Shown here: piece after piece, positions 11,213 through 21,448 of the stretch | Numbering within the stretch: the stretch's first letter is position 1 | Layout of the letters: every line of letters begins with the position of its first letter | Origin: Nitrospinota bacterium | Lineage (GTDB): Bacteria > UBA8248 | Length of the DNA stretch: 45,602 bases | Assembly (NCBI GenBank): GCA_009839615.1 | Contig: VXPH01000125.1 | Location: 1 to 45,602 of the forward strand | Reading direction: 5' to 3' | Notes under the pieces: model-generated | What the model saw: the letters and a program-made list of their open reading frames with translations, nothing else | What the model was told of the DNA's origin: nothing | Databases searched by the model: none | Program-made: the position numbers and the translations under genes

Positions 11213-11939
11213 TTCGGGCACATTGGAGATGAGCGAATCTGCTGCACCAGAAGAAGTGTCGACGCAGGTCATCGTCACCAGGGGACTGGAAAAATCATAC
11301 GCCATGGGCGGCGGCGAGGTGATGGCTCTGAGCGGGGTCGATCTCGAAGTTGCGCATGGCGAGATGGTGGCCGTCATGGGAGTCTCCGGAGCGGGGAAAA
11401 CCACCTTGCTCCATCTTTTGGGAGCGCTCGACAGACCGACGAAAGGCGAAGTGATTCTGGAGGGCAAGAACCTCTCTGATTGCTCAGAAATCGAATTGGC
11501 TCGACTGAGAAATCAGCATGTGGGTTTCGTATTCCAGTTTCATCACTTGTTGCCGGAGTTTTCCGGGCTGGAAAATGTTATGATACCCGGACTGCTTCGC
11601 GGGACCCGGAAAAAAGAGGTGGAGGAGCAGGCGAAGGAATTATTAAGCCGGATGGGCTTGGCCGACAGGTGGAATCATCGGCCTGGAGAACTTTCCGGTG
11701 GGGAGCAGCAAAGGGTTGCTATTGCACGCGCGTTAATTAACAATCCTTCTGTAGTACTCGCGGATGAACCAACGGGGAATTTGGATTCGTCAACCGCGGA
11801 AACGATATTTGAATTGCTTCGAGAGATAAACGAGAGAAGTAGACAAACGATTCTGGTGGCGACGCACAATGCTTCGATGGCGGAGAAAATGGACCGTGTG
11901 ATCGCCGTGGTGGATGGAAAAATAGCTCAAAAAAAGTAA
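11205..11939 (+). CDS. lolD: Lipoprotein-releasing ABC transporter ATP-binding protein
   Basis: 244 aa; GVSGAGKTTLLHLLGALDRPTKGEV, VGFVFQFHHLLPEFSGLENVMIP, LSGGEQQRVAIARALINNPSVVLADEPTGNLD. Confidence 0.93.
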   Translation: MVDSGTLEMSESAAPEEVSTQVIVTRGLEKSYAMGGGEVMALSGVDLEVAHGEMVAVMGVSGAGKTTLLHLLGALDRPTKGEVILEGKNLSDCSEIELARLRNQHVGFVFQFHHLLPEFSGLENVMIPGLLRGTRKKEVEEQAKELLSRMGLADRWNHRPGELSGGEQQRVAIARALINNPSVVLADEPTGNLDSSTAETIFELLREINERSRQTILVATHNASMAEKMDRVIAVVDGKIAQKK

Positions 11940-11949
11940 GGAGGGCCGT

Positions 11950-14394
11950 ATGTTCAAGCGATTCACCGAGCGCGCCCGAAAAGTCATTATCCTGGCCAGA
12001 GAAGAGGCGGAGCACTACCGGCACGAATACCTGGGCACCGAACACATATTGCTTGGTGTGCTGAAGGATGGGGGTGGGATCGCCATAGCCGTATTGCAGA
12101 AGCTGGGGGTCGACCCCAAACAGTTGAGGCTAGAGCTTGAGCGTAATTTGCCCAAGAGTTTGAGCGGCCCCGTGGAAGGGGACATCCCGTTTACCCCGAA
12201 AGCGAAGAAAGTGCTTGAGTACGCCGTCGAAGAGGCCCGTCTGATGGGCCACAACTATATCGGCACCGAGCATCTGTTGTTGGGTATTGTCCGAGAGAAA
12301 GACGGATTGGCCGCGAAAATCCTGGCCAGTTTCGGCGTCAAGCTCCAGCAGACGCGAGAGCAGACCATCAACCTCTTGAGAGAGCCGGTGGCTGCGCGTT
12401 CTCGCGAGAAGAGCAAGACACCCGCGCTCGATGAATTCGGTCGCGACCTCACGGAGTTTGCCGAAGAGGGGAAACTCGACCCGGTCATCGGGCGGGAGCA
12501 GGAAATAGAGCGCGTCATCCAGATTCTCGCGAGGCGGACGAAAAACAACCCCGTCTTGATCGGAGAGCCCGGCGTCGGAAAAACGGCGATTGTAGAGGGT
12601 CTGGCCCAATCGATCATCTCGAAAGAAGTTCCCCAGATTTTGTACAACAAGCGCGTGGTTCAGCTTGATCTGGGCGCTTTGGTCGCAGGGACGAAATACC
12701 GCGGACAATTTGAGGCGCGCCTGAAAGCCATCATGAAGGAGATCACGCAAAGCCAGGATGTGATTATCTTTATTGATGAACTGCATACTTTGGTAGGCGC
12801 GGGCGCCGCGGAAGGTTCCATTGATGCTTCGAACATGTTGAAGCCCGCGCTCAGCCGCGGGGAGATTCAGTGCATCGGCGCCACCACGCTGGACGAATAT
12901 CGAAAATATATCGAGAAAAACGGCGCTTTGGAGCGGCGCTTCCAGACTGTCATGGTTGACCCGCCGTCGGTGGATGATACGGTCAGCATACTGAAGGGTC
13001 TCAGAGACAAATATGAGAAACACCATCGTGCGCAGTTGACGGATGAGGCGCTTGTCTCCGCCGTTCGCCTGTCGTCCCAGTACGTGTCGGATCGCTTCTT
13101 GCCGGATAAGGCGATAGACGTTATTGATGAGGCGTGCAGCAAGGTTCGCCTTGAGAAAGAAACCTTCCCGACCAACATTCGGGATCTTCAGCGCCAAATC
13201 GAAGAGACGGTTCGCACCAAAAAAGACATGATTGAAAAACAGGATTTTGAAAAGGCCGTCGAGTTGCGCGATCAGGAAGAGCAGGACAGAAGCAGGCTCG
13301 ACGAGTTGAAGGCGGAGTGGGAAGCGGATCAAACGGATGAGGAACCGTATGTCACCGAAGATGATGTGGCTTATGTGGTCAGCCGGATGACCGGGATTCC
13401 GCTGCAGCGCATCGGAGAAGTGGAGAACGAGCGCCTTCTCCGGATGGAAGAGGAGTTGAACAGCCACATCATCGGGCAGGAAGAAGCCACGCGCGCCTTG
13501 ACGAAGGCGGTTCGCCGGGCGCGGGCCGGCCTGAAGGGGCCGAAACGGCCGATCGGTAGTTTCTTGTTCCTGGGTCCCACCGGCGTGGGCAAGACCGAGA
13601 TGGCCAGAATGCTCGCCCAGTTCATGTTTGGTGACCCGAGCGCCCTCATTCGCATTGACATGAGTGAATACATGGAGAGATTCAACGTCTCCCGCCTCAC
13701 CGGAGCGCCTCCGGGATACGTCGGCTATGAGGAGGGGGGGCAACTCACCGAGCGTGTTCGCAGAAAACCCTACTCTGTCGTGCTGCTCGATGAAATCGAG
13801 AAGGCGCATCCCGATGTCTACCACGTTTTGCTGCAAGTGATGGACGATGGTTTGCTCACTGACAGCTATGGCCGCAACATCGACTTCAAGAATACCGTCA
13901 TCATCATGACTTCGAATCTGGCGGCCCGGTCCATCGAGAAAGGGACATCCCTCGGCTTCCAGAAGGTGGACTCGAGCTTTGGTTTCGACAAGATGAAGGA
14001 CAGCATTCGCGATGAGCTGAAGCGCACCTTCAACCCCGAGTTTCTGAACCGGATTGATGATGTCATCATCTTCCGGCCGTTGACCCACGAGGACATCCTG
14101 AAAATCGTGGATATTGAAATCTCCAAGGTCAATAAGACGCTAAGTGAAAAGGAAATGACGATTGAACTGAACGACGAAGCCAAAGACTGGCTTGCCAGAC
14201 AGGGATTCGAACCGGCCTATGGGGCAAGGCCTCTGCGCCGCGTTATCCAAAGACACATTGAAGACACTCTCAGCGAAGAAGTTTTGCACGGTAAATTCCA
14301 GGACGGGGGAACGATCCTGGCGAAGCTGGCTGGGGATGAATTGGTATTCGAACTGAAAGAAGACACGGAAGTGCTCAGTGTCCAGGACCTATAG
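11950..14394 (+). CDS. clpC: ATP-dependent Clp protease ATP-binding subunit ClpC
   Basis: 814 aa; two Clp_N repeats ([10 protein letters not shown] / [10 protein letters not shown]), two Walker A motifs ([18 protein letters not shown]), internal UVR motif ([14 protein letters not shown]). RBS AAGGAGG upstream. Confidence 0.95.
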   Translation: MFKRFTERARKVIILAREEAEHYRHEYLGTEHILLGVLKDGGGIAIAVLQKLGVDPKQLRLELERNLPKSLSGPVEGDIPFTPKAKKVLEYAVEEARLMGHNYIGTEHLLLGIVREKDGLAAKILASFGVKLQQTREQTINLLREPVAARSREKSKTPALDEFGRDLTEFAEEGKLDPVIGREQEIERVIQILARRTKNNPVLIGEPGVGKTAIVEGLAQSIISKEVPQILYNKRVVQLDLGALVAGTKYRGQFEARLKAIMKEITQSQDVIIFIDELHTLVGAGAAEGSIDASNMLKPALSRGEIQCIGATTLDEYRKYIEKNGALERRFQTVMVDPPSVDDTVSILKGLRDKYEKHHRAQLTDEALVSAVRLSSQYVSDRFLPDKAIDVIDEACSKVRLEKETFPTNIRDLQRQIEETVRTKKDMIEKQDFEKAVELRDQEEQDRSRLDELKAEWEADQTDEEPYVTEDDVAYVVSRMTGIPLQRIGEVENERLLRMEEELNSHIIGQEEATRALTKAVRRARAGLKGPKRPIGSFLFLGPTGVGKTEMARMLAQFMFGDPSALIRIDMSEYMERFNVSRLTGAPPGYVGYEEGGQLTERVRRKPYSVVLLDEIEKAHPDVYHVLLQVMDDGLLTDSYGRNIDFKNTVIIMTSNLAARSIEKGTSLGFQKVDSSFGFDKMKDSIRDELKRTFNPEFLNRIDDVIIFRPLTHEDILKIVDIEISKVNKTLSEKEMTIELNDEAKDWLARQGFEPAYGARPLRRVIQRHIEDTLSEEVLHGKFQDGGTILAKLAGDELVFELKEDTEVLSVQDL

Positions 14395-14430
14395 TTTCAG
14401 TGCAAAATTGAAACTTGTTTCCCCTTTTTC
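14393..14430 (+). terminator. Weak hairpin plus pyrimidine-rich tract between clpC and bamA (possible attenuator)
   Basis: AGTTTCA (14393-14399) / TGAAACT (14409-14415) followed by TGTTTCCCCTTTTTCC. AT-rich stem, so weak. Confidence 0.3.
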
Positions 14431-14446
14431 CTCGGGGGGTGGTCTT

Positions 14447-16762
14447 ATGCGTTGTGCGGCGAAGGTGTTGACCTGCGCCGTCTTGGTCGTAATGTCTCTG
14501 ATTGCCGTTTCGCATGAGGCGACGGGGCAGTCGGCCTCACCGGCCATCACGATACGGGCTATTGAGGTCAAAGGGAATCGCCGGGTCGATCGTTCCACTG
14601 TTCTTTTTTATGTTCGGCTAAAAGAGGGGAAAAACTACACCAACGTAGAATTGGTCAAGCAAATCCGCGCGGATGTCCGGGCCATATACAAACTGGGATT
14701 CTTCCGGGACGTGAGAGTTCAAGTGGAGTCTCTGGAAGGGGGGCTCCGCGTGATATATCAACTCAGCGAAAAACCCACGATCAACCAGATTGAAATCATC
14801 GGAAACAGCAGCCTGGACCTCGAGAAAATCCGCGAGCGCATGACGGTGAAGGTTCAGACTATCGTCAACGAATCCATTCTGAAAGAAAGTGTCCGTAACG
14901 TACGAAAACTCTATCAGGAAAGCGGCTATTATTTTGCGCGCGTAGAAGCGGTTCTCAAGGAAAGCGGCCAGAATACGGTGGCCGTCACCTTGGTGATCGA
15001 CGAGGGAGAAAGCGTCAGCATCGGCTCGATCAATTTCGAAGGCAACGAGAACGTCTCCAAAAGAGAATTGCTCAAGACCATAGAAACCAGCGAGAAGGGC
15101 TTTTTCTCTTTCCTTACGAGTTCGGGGATATTTAACGAAGAGGAACTACAGAGGGACTTGGTGCGGATTCGCTTGCTGTATGAGAGCCGTGGCTACGCCA
15201 AGGTTCAAGTCAGCCAACCCGTCATTCGTGAGGATCGGGGGAGGAACCGCATCGATATAACGATTCCCATCCGCGAAGGCTTTCGGTACAGAGTCGCCAA
15301 AATCGAGGTTCGCGGTGGGGAGGATGTCATCCCCGCAGAAGAGATTCGGCGGAAAATGCTCGTTTTCGTCGGCGATATTTTCAATAAAACCCGTCTGCTC
15401 TCCGACGTACGGAAGATAACAAATCAATTCTCCAACCGAGGCTATGCGTTTGTGGACGTGAACAGTCTCACGAAAACAGACGATAAGAAGAAAACTGTCG
15501 ACATCACGGTACGAATCAACAAGGGGCGAAGAGTATACATCGGGAAAGTGGCGGTGAAAGGCAATACCCGCACTCGCGAGAACGTGATTCGCCGCAACGT
15601 TCGCGTTATCGAAGGGTCTCTGTACAGTGCAACGGGATTGGAGTTGACGCGTCAGCGTCTGAGACGCAAGAACTATTTCGAAACAGTGAAGGTCGTTGAA
15701 AAACGACGTCCCGGCAACGATGAAATTCTTGATATCGAAATCGAGGTGAAGGAGAAGCCGACCGGCTCCATAACGGGCGGCCTCGGCGTCAATAGCGACG
15801 AGGGTCTTTACGGGCAAGCCGAATTGAGAGAAGCGAATTTGTTCGGTAAAGGCCTGGTTGGTTCCTTGTTCACCAGAGTTTCTTCCCAGCGTTTAGATTT
15901 GGTTGCGGAATACTTCGACCCCAGTTTCCGGGATTCCGACTACTCGCTCGGGGGGAGCCTCTTTTTCGTCGATCAGGAGTACGATACTTTCGACAACGAA
16001 AGGCAGGGCGCCCGGATAACGGTCGGCAAGGAATTTCAGGAGTTCCTGAGGGGTTTCCTCTCCTATGAAATCGCGGAATCGGAAATCAGCAACGTTTCCG
16101 CCAATGCGATATCCACGATTCTCGATCAGGAGGGGGAGACTTTCCTCGAAAGCAGCATCATTCCGAGGCTGGTCTACGATAGCCTGAACAGACCCATTTT
16201 TCCGACGGATGGCACTTACTGGAGCATCGCCTCCACGATTTCTTCATCAGCGTTGGGCGGAAACGTCGACGTTCTCACCGCAGAAGCGGAATTCAGGCAA
16301 TATCATAATATCGGGGAGCGTTTCCGAATCCGCGTTTTGCGGGATTTGGTCTTGAGTTTGAGGGGTAATGTTCGCTTCGTCGAGGCGCTCGATGGCGAAG
16401 CGCCCGCGTTCCGTCGTTTGTACGCCACCAGAAGGTACACCGTTCGAGGGTTCACTTCCAGCGACCTGGGGCCGAAGGATCCTCAGGGTGAAGCCATAGG
16501 CGGATTCTCCGCCGCTCTCAGCTCTGTTGAATTGACGCATCCTTTCATCGGCCCGACGCAGGTTGCAGTTTTCTTTGATATGGGAAACATCTGGGATGAG
16601 GATAATGCCTTCGATTTCGGGAAATTGAGATACGGTGCCGGAATCGGCTTGCGCATCGTGACTCCGATTGGCCCCATGCGGCTCGATATCGGATACAAGC
16701 TGGACAGAAAAGAGAACGAGCGCAGAAGGGAAGCGCACTTGGGAATCGGGGCCGCGTTCTAG
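14447..16762 (+). CDS. bamA: Outer membrane protein assembly factor BamA
   Basis: ORF 14378..16762; likely ATG at 14447 gives a signal peptide (MRCAAKVLTCAVLVVMSLIAVSHEATGQ), POTRA repeats, C-terminal barrel with RRYTVRGFTSSDLGP and GPMRLDIGYKLDR. Confidence 0.95.
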   Translation: MRCAAKVLTCAVLVVMSLIAVSHEATGQSASPAITIRAIEVKGNRRVDRSTVLFYVRLKEGKNYTNVELVKQIRADVRAIYKLGFFRDVRVQVESLEGGLRVIYQLSEKPTINQIEIIGNSSLDLEKIRERMTVKVQTIVNESILKESVRNVRKLYQESGYYFARVEAVLKESGQNTVAVTLVIDEGESVSIGSINFEGNENVSKRELLKTIETSEKGFFSFLTSSGIFNEEELQRDLVRIRLLYESRGYAKVQVSQPVIREDRGRNRIDITIPIREGFRYRVAKIEVRGGEDVIPAEEIRRKMLVFVGDIFNKTRLLSDVRKITNQFSNRGYAFVDVNSLTKTDDKKKTVDITVRINKGRRVYIGKVAVKGNTRTRENVIRRNVRVIEGSLYSATGLELTRQRLRRKNYFETVKVVEKRRPGNDEILDIEIEVKEKPTGSITGGLGVNSDEGLYGQAELREANLFGKGLVGSLFTRVSSQRLDLVAEYFDPSFRDSDYSLGGSLFFVDQEYDTFDNERQGARITVGKEFQEFLRGFLSYEIAESEISNVSANAISTILDQEGETFLESSIIPRLVYDSLNRPIFPTDGTYWSIASTISSSALGGNVDVLTAEAEFRQYHNIGERFRIRVLRDLVLSLRGNVRFVEALDGEAPAFRRLYATRRYTVRGFTSSDLGPKDPQGEAIGGFSAALSSVELTHPFIGPTQVAVFFDMGNIWDEDNAFDFGKLRYGAGIGLRIVTPIGPMRLDIGYKLDRKENERRREAHLGIGAAF

Positions 16763-16788
16763 GATCGCGTGTCTCGGTTTCGCCTTTG

Positions 16789-17376
16789 ATGAGGAGGATG
16801 TCTGAAGTGAGGCGGCATGGTCCATCTGTTTTGATCCTTTCGATGCTTCTCGCCTTCGCCTATGCGGGTCATGCGGAATCGGCGAGTGTGAAATACGGCG
16901 TCGTCAATATTCAGCGCGTATTGCGGGTTTCGAAAGGCGGCCGGGCCGCGAGTTCCTCTTTGGAAAGGGAGAGAAACAGGCTTCAAAGCGCGATTCGGAA
17001 AAGGCGCGACGAATTGAGCATACTTGCGAACAAAGTGCGGGATTTGCAGGTGGAGATCGAGCAGAAAAGCGGGGTTTGGCGCCAAGAGGAAAAAGAGCGC
17101 AAGGCGTTCGACTTGCGTTCCCAAAGAAGGGAGCTCGCGCGTGAGCAGGACAACTTGAGGCGATTGGTGCGAGAGAGCGAACGAGACCTGCAAGATCGCC
17201 GAAGAATAGCCACGGAGAAGGTTTTGAAAGAAGTTCGTAGCATTGTTGAGCAAATAGGAAAGCAAGAAGGTTTTGACGTCATTGTAGACGAAGCATCCGG
17301 TGGAGTTTTGTTCTTCAACCCGCGAGTGGATTTCACAGAGAGGGTGATCAAGTTATACGACCAGAAGAAGAACTAA
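16789..17376 (+). CDS. skp: OmpH/Skp family periplasmic chaperone
   Basis: ORF 16786..17376; signal peptide, [20 protein letters not shown], long charged coiled coil, C-terminal [31 protein letters not shown]. Start uncertain. Confidence 0.88.
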   Translation: MRRMSEVRRHGPSVLILSMLLAFAYAGHAESASVKYGVVNIQRVLRVSKGGRAASSSLERERNRLQSAIRKRRDELSILANKVRDLQVEIEQKSGVWRQEEKERKAFDLRSQRRELAREQDNLRRLVRESERDLQDRRRIATEKVLKEVRSIVEQIGKQEGFDVIVDEASGGVLFFNPRVDFTERVIKLYDQKKN

Positions 17377-17377
17377 A

Positions 17378-18382
17378 ATGCTTCTCGCAGACATCGCCAA
17401 TTTGCTTGGCGGGGAATTGATCGGTGACGGGACCATAGATATACAAGACGTTGCCGAGTATGAAAGAGCTTCGCCGAAAGATTTGAGCTATGTGGAGTCG
17501 GCAAAAAAGCTGGATACGCATTCTGACGCCGGCGCCCTCATCGTTCCTCAGGGGCTGGAAACCAATCGTCCCTCCATATCTACCAAAAACCCCCGGTTGT
17601 CTTTCGCTCGCGCGGTTTCGCTATTCCGGCCACCTCGAAAATTCCAACCGGGAATTGATGCCCAAGCCAGTATCTCCGATACTGCCCATATCGGAGATGG
17701 TGTATATGTCGGACCATTTGCATCTCTTGCCGGTGGAGCAGTGGTAGGCGATGGTTCTTATATCGGGGCGGGTGTGCATGTCGGCGAGAAGGTGAACATA
17801 GGTTCTGGGTGTTTCATACACCCGAATTGTGTTTTGTATACTGAAGTAGAGATAGGGGCGAGAGTCATTCTTCATGCGGGGGTTGTCCTCGGAGCGGATG
17901 GGTTTGGATACATTCCCGATGAGGAGGGTCGTATTTTCAAATACCCGCAGACCGGTAGGGTTGTCATTGAAGACGACGTGGAAATCGGGGCGAACAGCAC
18001 GATAGATCGCGCTACGTTGGGGGAAACGAGAATCGGGCGCGGCACAAAAATCGATAACTTGGTGCAAATCGCGCACAACGTCGTGATTGGGGAGAATTGC
18101 ATATTCGCAAGCCAGGTGGGCATCTCGGGTAGCGTGAAAATTGGACGGGGCGTCATGATGGGCGGTCGTGTCGGGGTAACGGATCATGTCGAAATTGGTG
18201 ACGGGGCGAAACTGGGAGCCGATACCGGCGTGCTGAAGAGTCTGGAGGGCGGGAAAGTGTATATGCACAATCCGGCGACGGAAGTACGTGATGCTCGGAG
18301 ACGAATTGCGGTTTTGCGGAATTTGCCGAGGCTATCGGAGAGAGTCAATGAACTCGAAAAAAGGATTGGCAAATTAGAATGA
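17378..18382 (+). CDS. lpxD: UDP-3-O-acylglucosamine N-acyltransferase
   Basis: 334 aa; left-handed hexapeptide repeats, [39 protein letters not shown]. Confidence 0.96.
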   Translation: MLLADIANLLGGELIGDGTIDIQDVAEYERASPKDLSYVESAKKLDTHSDAGALIVPQGLETNRPSISTKNPRLSFARAVSLFRPPRKFQPGIDAQASISDTAHIGDGVYVGPFASLAGGAVVGDGSYIGAGVHVGEKVNIGSGCFIHPNCVLYTEVEIGARVILHAGVVLGADGFGYIPDEEGRIFKYPQTGRVVIEDDVEIGANSTIDRATLGETRIGRGTKIDNLVQIAHNVVIGENCIFASQVGISGSVKIGRGVMMGGRVGVTDHVEIGDGAKLGADTGVLKSLEGGKVYMHNPATEVRDARRRIAVLRNLPRLSERVNELEKRIGKLE

Positions 18383-18822
18383 TGATGGATAGCAAGCGGA
18401 TACAGGAGATAATCCCTCATAGAGAGCCCTTTCTTTTCGTCGATCAGGTGACAGCACTCGACCCGGAAGAAATTTCTATCGTAGCCCAGAAGAGCATTAC
18501 TGAAGACGAACCATGTTTAGAGGGTCATTTTCCAGGCAATCCCATTATGCCGGGTGTATTGATCGTCGAAGCGCTGGCGCAGACCGGTTTGATATGCCTG
18601 TTCGAGTTGAAATTGGTCGATCCGGGCGCTGAATTTTTCTTCACTGGTATCGAGCAGGTGAAATTCAGACGTCCCGTCGTTCCCGGTGATTTGTTGGAGT
18701 TACACGCAAAACTTCTGAAAAACAGAAGGACTTTGTGGAAGTTTGAGGGGCGAGCATTTGCAGGGGGTCAGATAGCCGCCGAAGGTATTTTCTCCGCCTA
18801 CGCCATTCCCCGCTCCCGATAG
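18379..18822 (+). CDS. fabZ: 3-hydroxyacyl-ACP dehydratase FabZ
   Basis: 147 aa; [36 protein letters not shown]. Confidence 0.96.
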   Translation: MMMDSKRIQEIIPHREPFLFVDQVTALDPEEISIVAQKSITEDEPCLEGHFPGNPIMPGVLIVEALAQTGLICLFELKLVDPGAEFFFTGIEQVKFRRPVVPGDLLELHAKLLKNRRTLWKFEGRAFAGGQIAAEGIFSAYAIPRSR

Positions 18823-18825
18823 ACA

Positions 18826-19608
18826 GTGAACGATATAGCTCTCACCTCGTATATCGACCCGGAAGCACAACTCGGGCAGGATTTGAAAATCGGCCCGGGG
18901 GCTTTTGTAGGTGCAAACGTGATTCTTCGGGATGGCTGCGAAATCGGACAAAACGCAACCATTCAGGGGCCTGCCATTGTAGGGGAGGGGTGCCGGATTT
19001 TTCCGAATGCCGTCATCGGCTTGGAGGCGCAGGTTGTTGACTTGCAGTCGGCTTCGGGCGGGGTTGAAATCGGAGCGGGTACGACTATCCGTGAAACGGC
19101 GACCATCCATCGTTCTATGCACCAAGGTCAAAATACAATAATAGGCCGAAAATGTTACATCATGGTCGGAGCGCATGTGGGCCATGATAGCCGTGTAGGC
19201 GATGAGGTGGTCTTGGTGAACCATTGTTCCTTGGGAGGGCATGCGGAAGTTGGGGACAATAGCTTCATCTCCAACTTCATCGGCGTACATCAGCGTATGC
19301 GAATCGGGGAAGGAGTGATTCTGGTAGGTCCCATTGCGGTGAGGAAAGATGTACCTCCTTTCGTCAAAATGGCGGGTGCTCCTTTTCGCGTGGTCGGACT
19401 GAATGTGGTTGGCTTGCGCAGAAGAGGTGTTTCGGCCGAAGTGAGAGCGGAAATCAAACGTGCATATGGAATCCTTTTCAACGAGCCGGGTACGATGGCG
19501 GAAAAAATAGAGAAAATAGAAGCGCAGGCACCGTTAGGAGTGGAAATTCAATCCGTGGTAGAATTCGTGCGGAATTCGAAGAATGGCATCTATCAGGGCC
19601 GCGTGTAA
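18826..19608 (+). CDS. lpxA: Acyl-ACP--UDP-N-acetylglucosamine O-acyltransferase
   Basis: 260 aa; hexapeptide repeats, MVGAHVGHDSRVGDEVVLVNHCSLGGHAEVGD, IGVHQRMRIGEG. Confidence 0.95.
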   Translation: MNDIALTSYIDPEAQLGQDLKIGPGAFVGANVILRDGCEIGQNATIQGPAIVGEGCRIFPNAVIGLEAQVVDLQSASGGVEIGAGTTIRETATIHRSMHQGQNTIIGRKCYIMVGAHVGHDSRVGDEVVLVNHCSLGGHAEVGDNSFISNFIGVHQRMRIGEGVILVGPIAVRKDVPPFVKMAGAPFRVVGLNVVGLRRRGVSAEVRAEIKRAYGILFNEPGTMAEKIEKIEAQAPLGVEIQSVVEFVRNSKNGIYQGRV

Positions 19609-19637
19609 GTGCAAGTTTTTTGCGAGGTTAAGAGCCT

Positions 19638-20609
19638 ATGCTGAATTCTCTGCGAGTTGGCGTCGTCGGCGTCGGCCATATGGGTAGTTATCATGTGGCC
19701 GCGCTTTCCGAGCTTTTGGACGTAAATTTGGCGGCTGTCTGTGACTTGGTTCCCAGTCGTGCCCAAGAACTGGCTGACAGATATGATGCGGAGGCGTTTT
19801 CTGATCCCACCGATCTGATCGGTCTTGTAGATGCGGTTACTATCGCTGTACCCACCTTGCAGCATTTTACGGTGTCGCGGTTCTTCCTTGAGAATGGCAT
19901 CCATGTTCTGGTGGAAAAGCCCATTTGTACTACGATGGAAGATGCTTGGAAATTGTTCGACCTGGCCACCAAAAACAATCTGGTTCTTCACATCGGTCAT
20001 GTGGAGCGGTTCAATGGGGCTGTTCAGGAGTTGGGCAACATCGTTGATGCGCCCACCCTGGTGGAATGCCGTAGGTTGGGTCCCTTCTCGCCGAGAGTGA
20101 GAGAAGACGGCGTCGTGCTCGACTTGATGATTCATGATCTGGACATCGTTTTGCGGCTCGTAGATGAGGAAATTGATTTGCTCTCGGCCACCGGATCGAG
20201 TGTTCTGTCTGATCGGGATGACGTGGCGAATGTGCAGATTTGCTTCGAGGGTGGGTGCGTGGCGAACCTGACCGCAAGCCGGGTGACGCAGAACAAGATC
20301 AGGACGCTTTCCGTATCACAACCAGACGCGTTCATTACACTCGATTATGCGGACCAGGAACTAAGAATTCATCGACAAGCCGTGAGCGAGCACCATTTGA
20401 CCCGAGAGGAGCTCAAATACCGCGAGCAGTTCCAGGTGGAAAGGGTTTTTGTCCACAAAGGCAATCCGCTCCAGTTGGAATTGCGGCATTTCTTGCAATC
20501 GGTGCAACTCCAGGATGTTGTTTCCGAGCCGGAAAAAGAATTGCGATCTTTGGAGATTGCCCTGCGGATCGTAGAGATGCTGAAAAGTACCATGTCCTCA
20601 ATTCACTAA
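19638..20609 (+). CDS. Gfo/Idh/MocA family oxidoreductase (GnnA-like position in lpx operon)
   Basis: 323 aa; Rossmann GVVGVGHMGSYHVAAL, VLVEKPICTTMEDAWKLFDLA, HIGHVERFNGAVQEL. Confidence 0.9.
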   Translation: MLNSLRVGVVGVGHMGSYHVAALSELLDVNLAAVCDLVPSRAQELADRYDAEAFSDPTDLIGLVDAVTIAVPTLQHFTVSRFFLENGIHVLVEKPICTTMEDAWKLFDLATKNNLVLHIGHVERFNGAVQELGNIVDAPTLVECRRLGPFSPRVREDGVVLDLMIHDLDIVLRLVDEEIDLLSATGSSVLSDRDDVANVQICFEGGCVANLTASRVTQNKIRTLSVSQPDAFITLDYADQELRIHRQAVSEHHLTREELKYREQFQVERVFVHKGNPLQLELRHFLQSVQLQDVVSEPEKELRSLEIALRIVEMLKSTMSSIH

Positions 20610-20617
20610 AATTCACC

Positions 20618-21448
20618 ATGCCGGATTCCCTGGAAAGAATAGGCCTCGTCGCAGGTTCGGGCAGGTTGTCAACCGAGTTTGTATCCAGTGCGAAAAAACG
20701 GGGCAAGCACGTGTCAGTAGTGGCTTTATCCGCTGAAATCGAGGAGACGTTATCAGGAGAGGCGGATTCCATCGTCCACATCCCTCCCACCCAGCCGAAT
20801 AAAATCATCCGGTTTTTCAGTGATGAAAATGTTAGAGAAATAGGGCTCGTGGGAAAGGTGGAAAAAAGTCTCTTGTTCCAGTCTTTGCGTTTCGATTTGA
20901 CGGTTCTACGCTTCATGAAGAATGCCAAGAATATGGCCGATGCAACGATCATGGATGCCGTTATCGAGTTTGTGGAAGAAAACGGGATGAAGGTCGTGCC
21001 ACAAACGGAGTATCTCGAGCATCTCATTACCTCGTGTGGGAACATCACGAAGAAGAAGTTGCGCCAGAATCAGCGAAAAGACGCGGAATATGCATTTCGG
21101 ATGGCCCGGAGCGTTGCTGCCTTGGATATCGGCCAGACCGTGGTGGTTCACAAGGGGACGGTAGTCGCAGTGGAGGGCGTCGAGGGTACGGACGAGGCGA
21201 TTCGAAGGGGATGCGCTCTCGCCGGGAAAGGCGCTGTTGTTTGCAAAGTGGCCCGTCCCAAGCAGGACATGCGCTACGATGTACCTACAGTGGGACCCGA
21301 GACCTTGCAGGTGATGCGCGAAAGCGGCGCTTCTGCGTTAATCCTGGAGGCTGGGCGAACTTTTCTCATCGCTCGTGAGCGTTTGATTCGGGAGGCCGAC
21401 GCAAGTGGCATCATCGTAGTCGGCTGGTCGGAAAATGACATCGGATGA
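20618..21448 (+). CDS. lpxI: UDP-2,3-diacylglucosamine diphosphatase, LpxI (DUF1009) type
   Basis: ORF 20240..21448; ATG at 20618 gives MPDSLERIGLVAGSGRLSTEFVSSAKKRGKHVSVVAL..., VGKVEKSLLF, EAGRTFLIARERLIREAD. Confidence 0.92.
   Translation: MPDSLERIGLVAGSGRLSTEFVSSAKKRGKHVSVVALSAEIEETLSGEADSIVHIPPTQPNKIIRFFSDENVREIGLVGKVEKSLLFQSLRFDLTVLRFMKNAKNMADATIMDAVIEFVEENGMKVVPQTEYLEHLITSCGNITKKKLRQNQRKDAEYAFRMARSVAALDIGQTVVVHKGTVVAVEGVEGTDEAIRRGCALAGKGAVVCKVARPKQDMRYDVPTVGPETLQVMRESGASALILEAGRTFLIARERLIREADASGIIVVGWSENDIG

Noticed and set aside
12130-14088. 652-aa ORF antisense to clpC
   Set aside because: Fully overlaps a highly conserved clpC; translation has no recognisable domain. Long antisense ORFs are expected from codon bias.
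14378-14446. Upstream 23-aa extension of bamA ORF
   Set aside because: Lies over the clpC stop and places residues before a clear signal peptide beginning at ATG 14447.
20240-20617. N-terminal 126 aa of the ORF track entry 20240..21448
   Set aside because: Overlaps the oxidoreductase gene out of frame; LpxI homology starts at ATG 20618.
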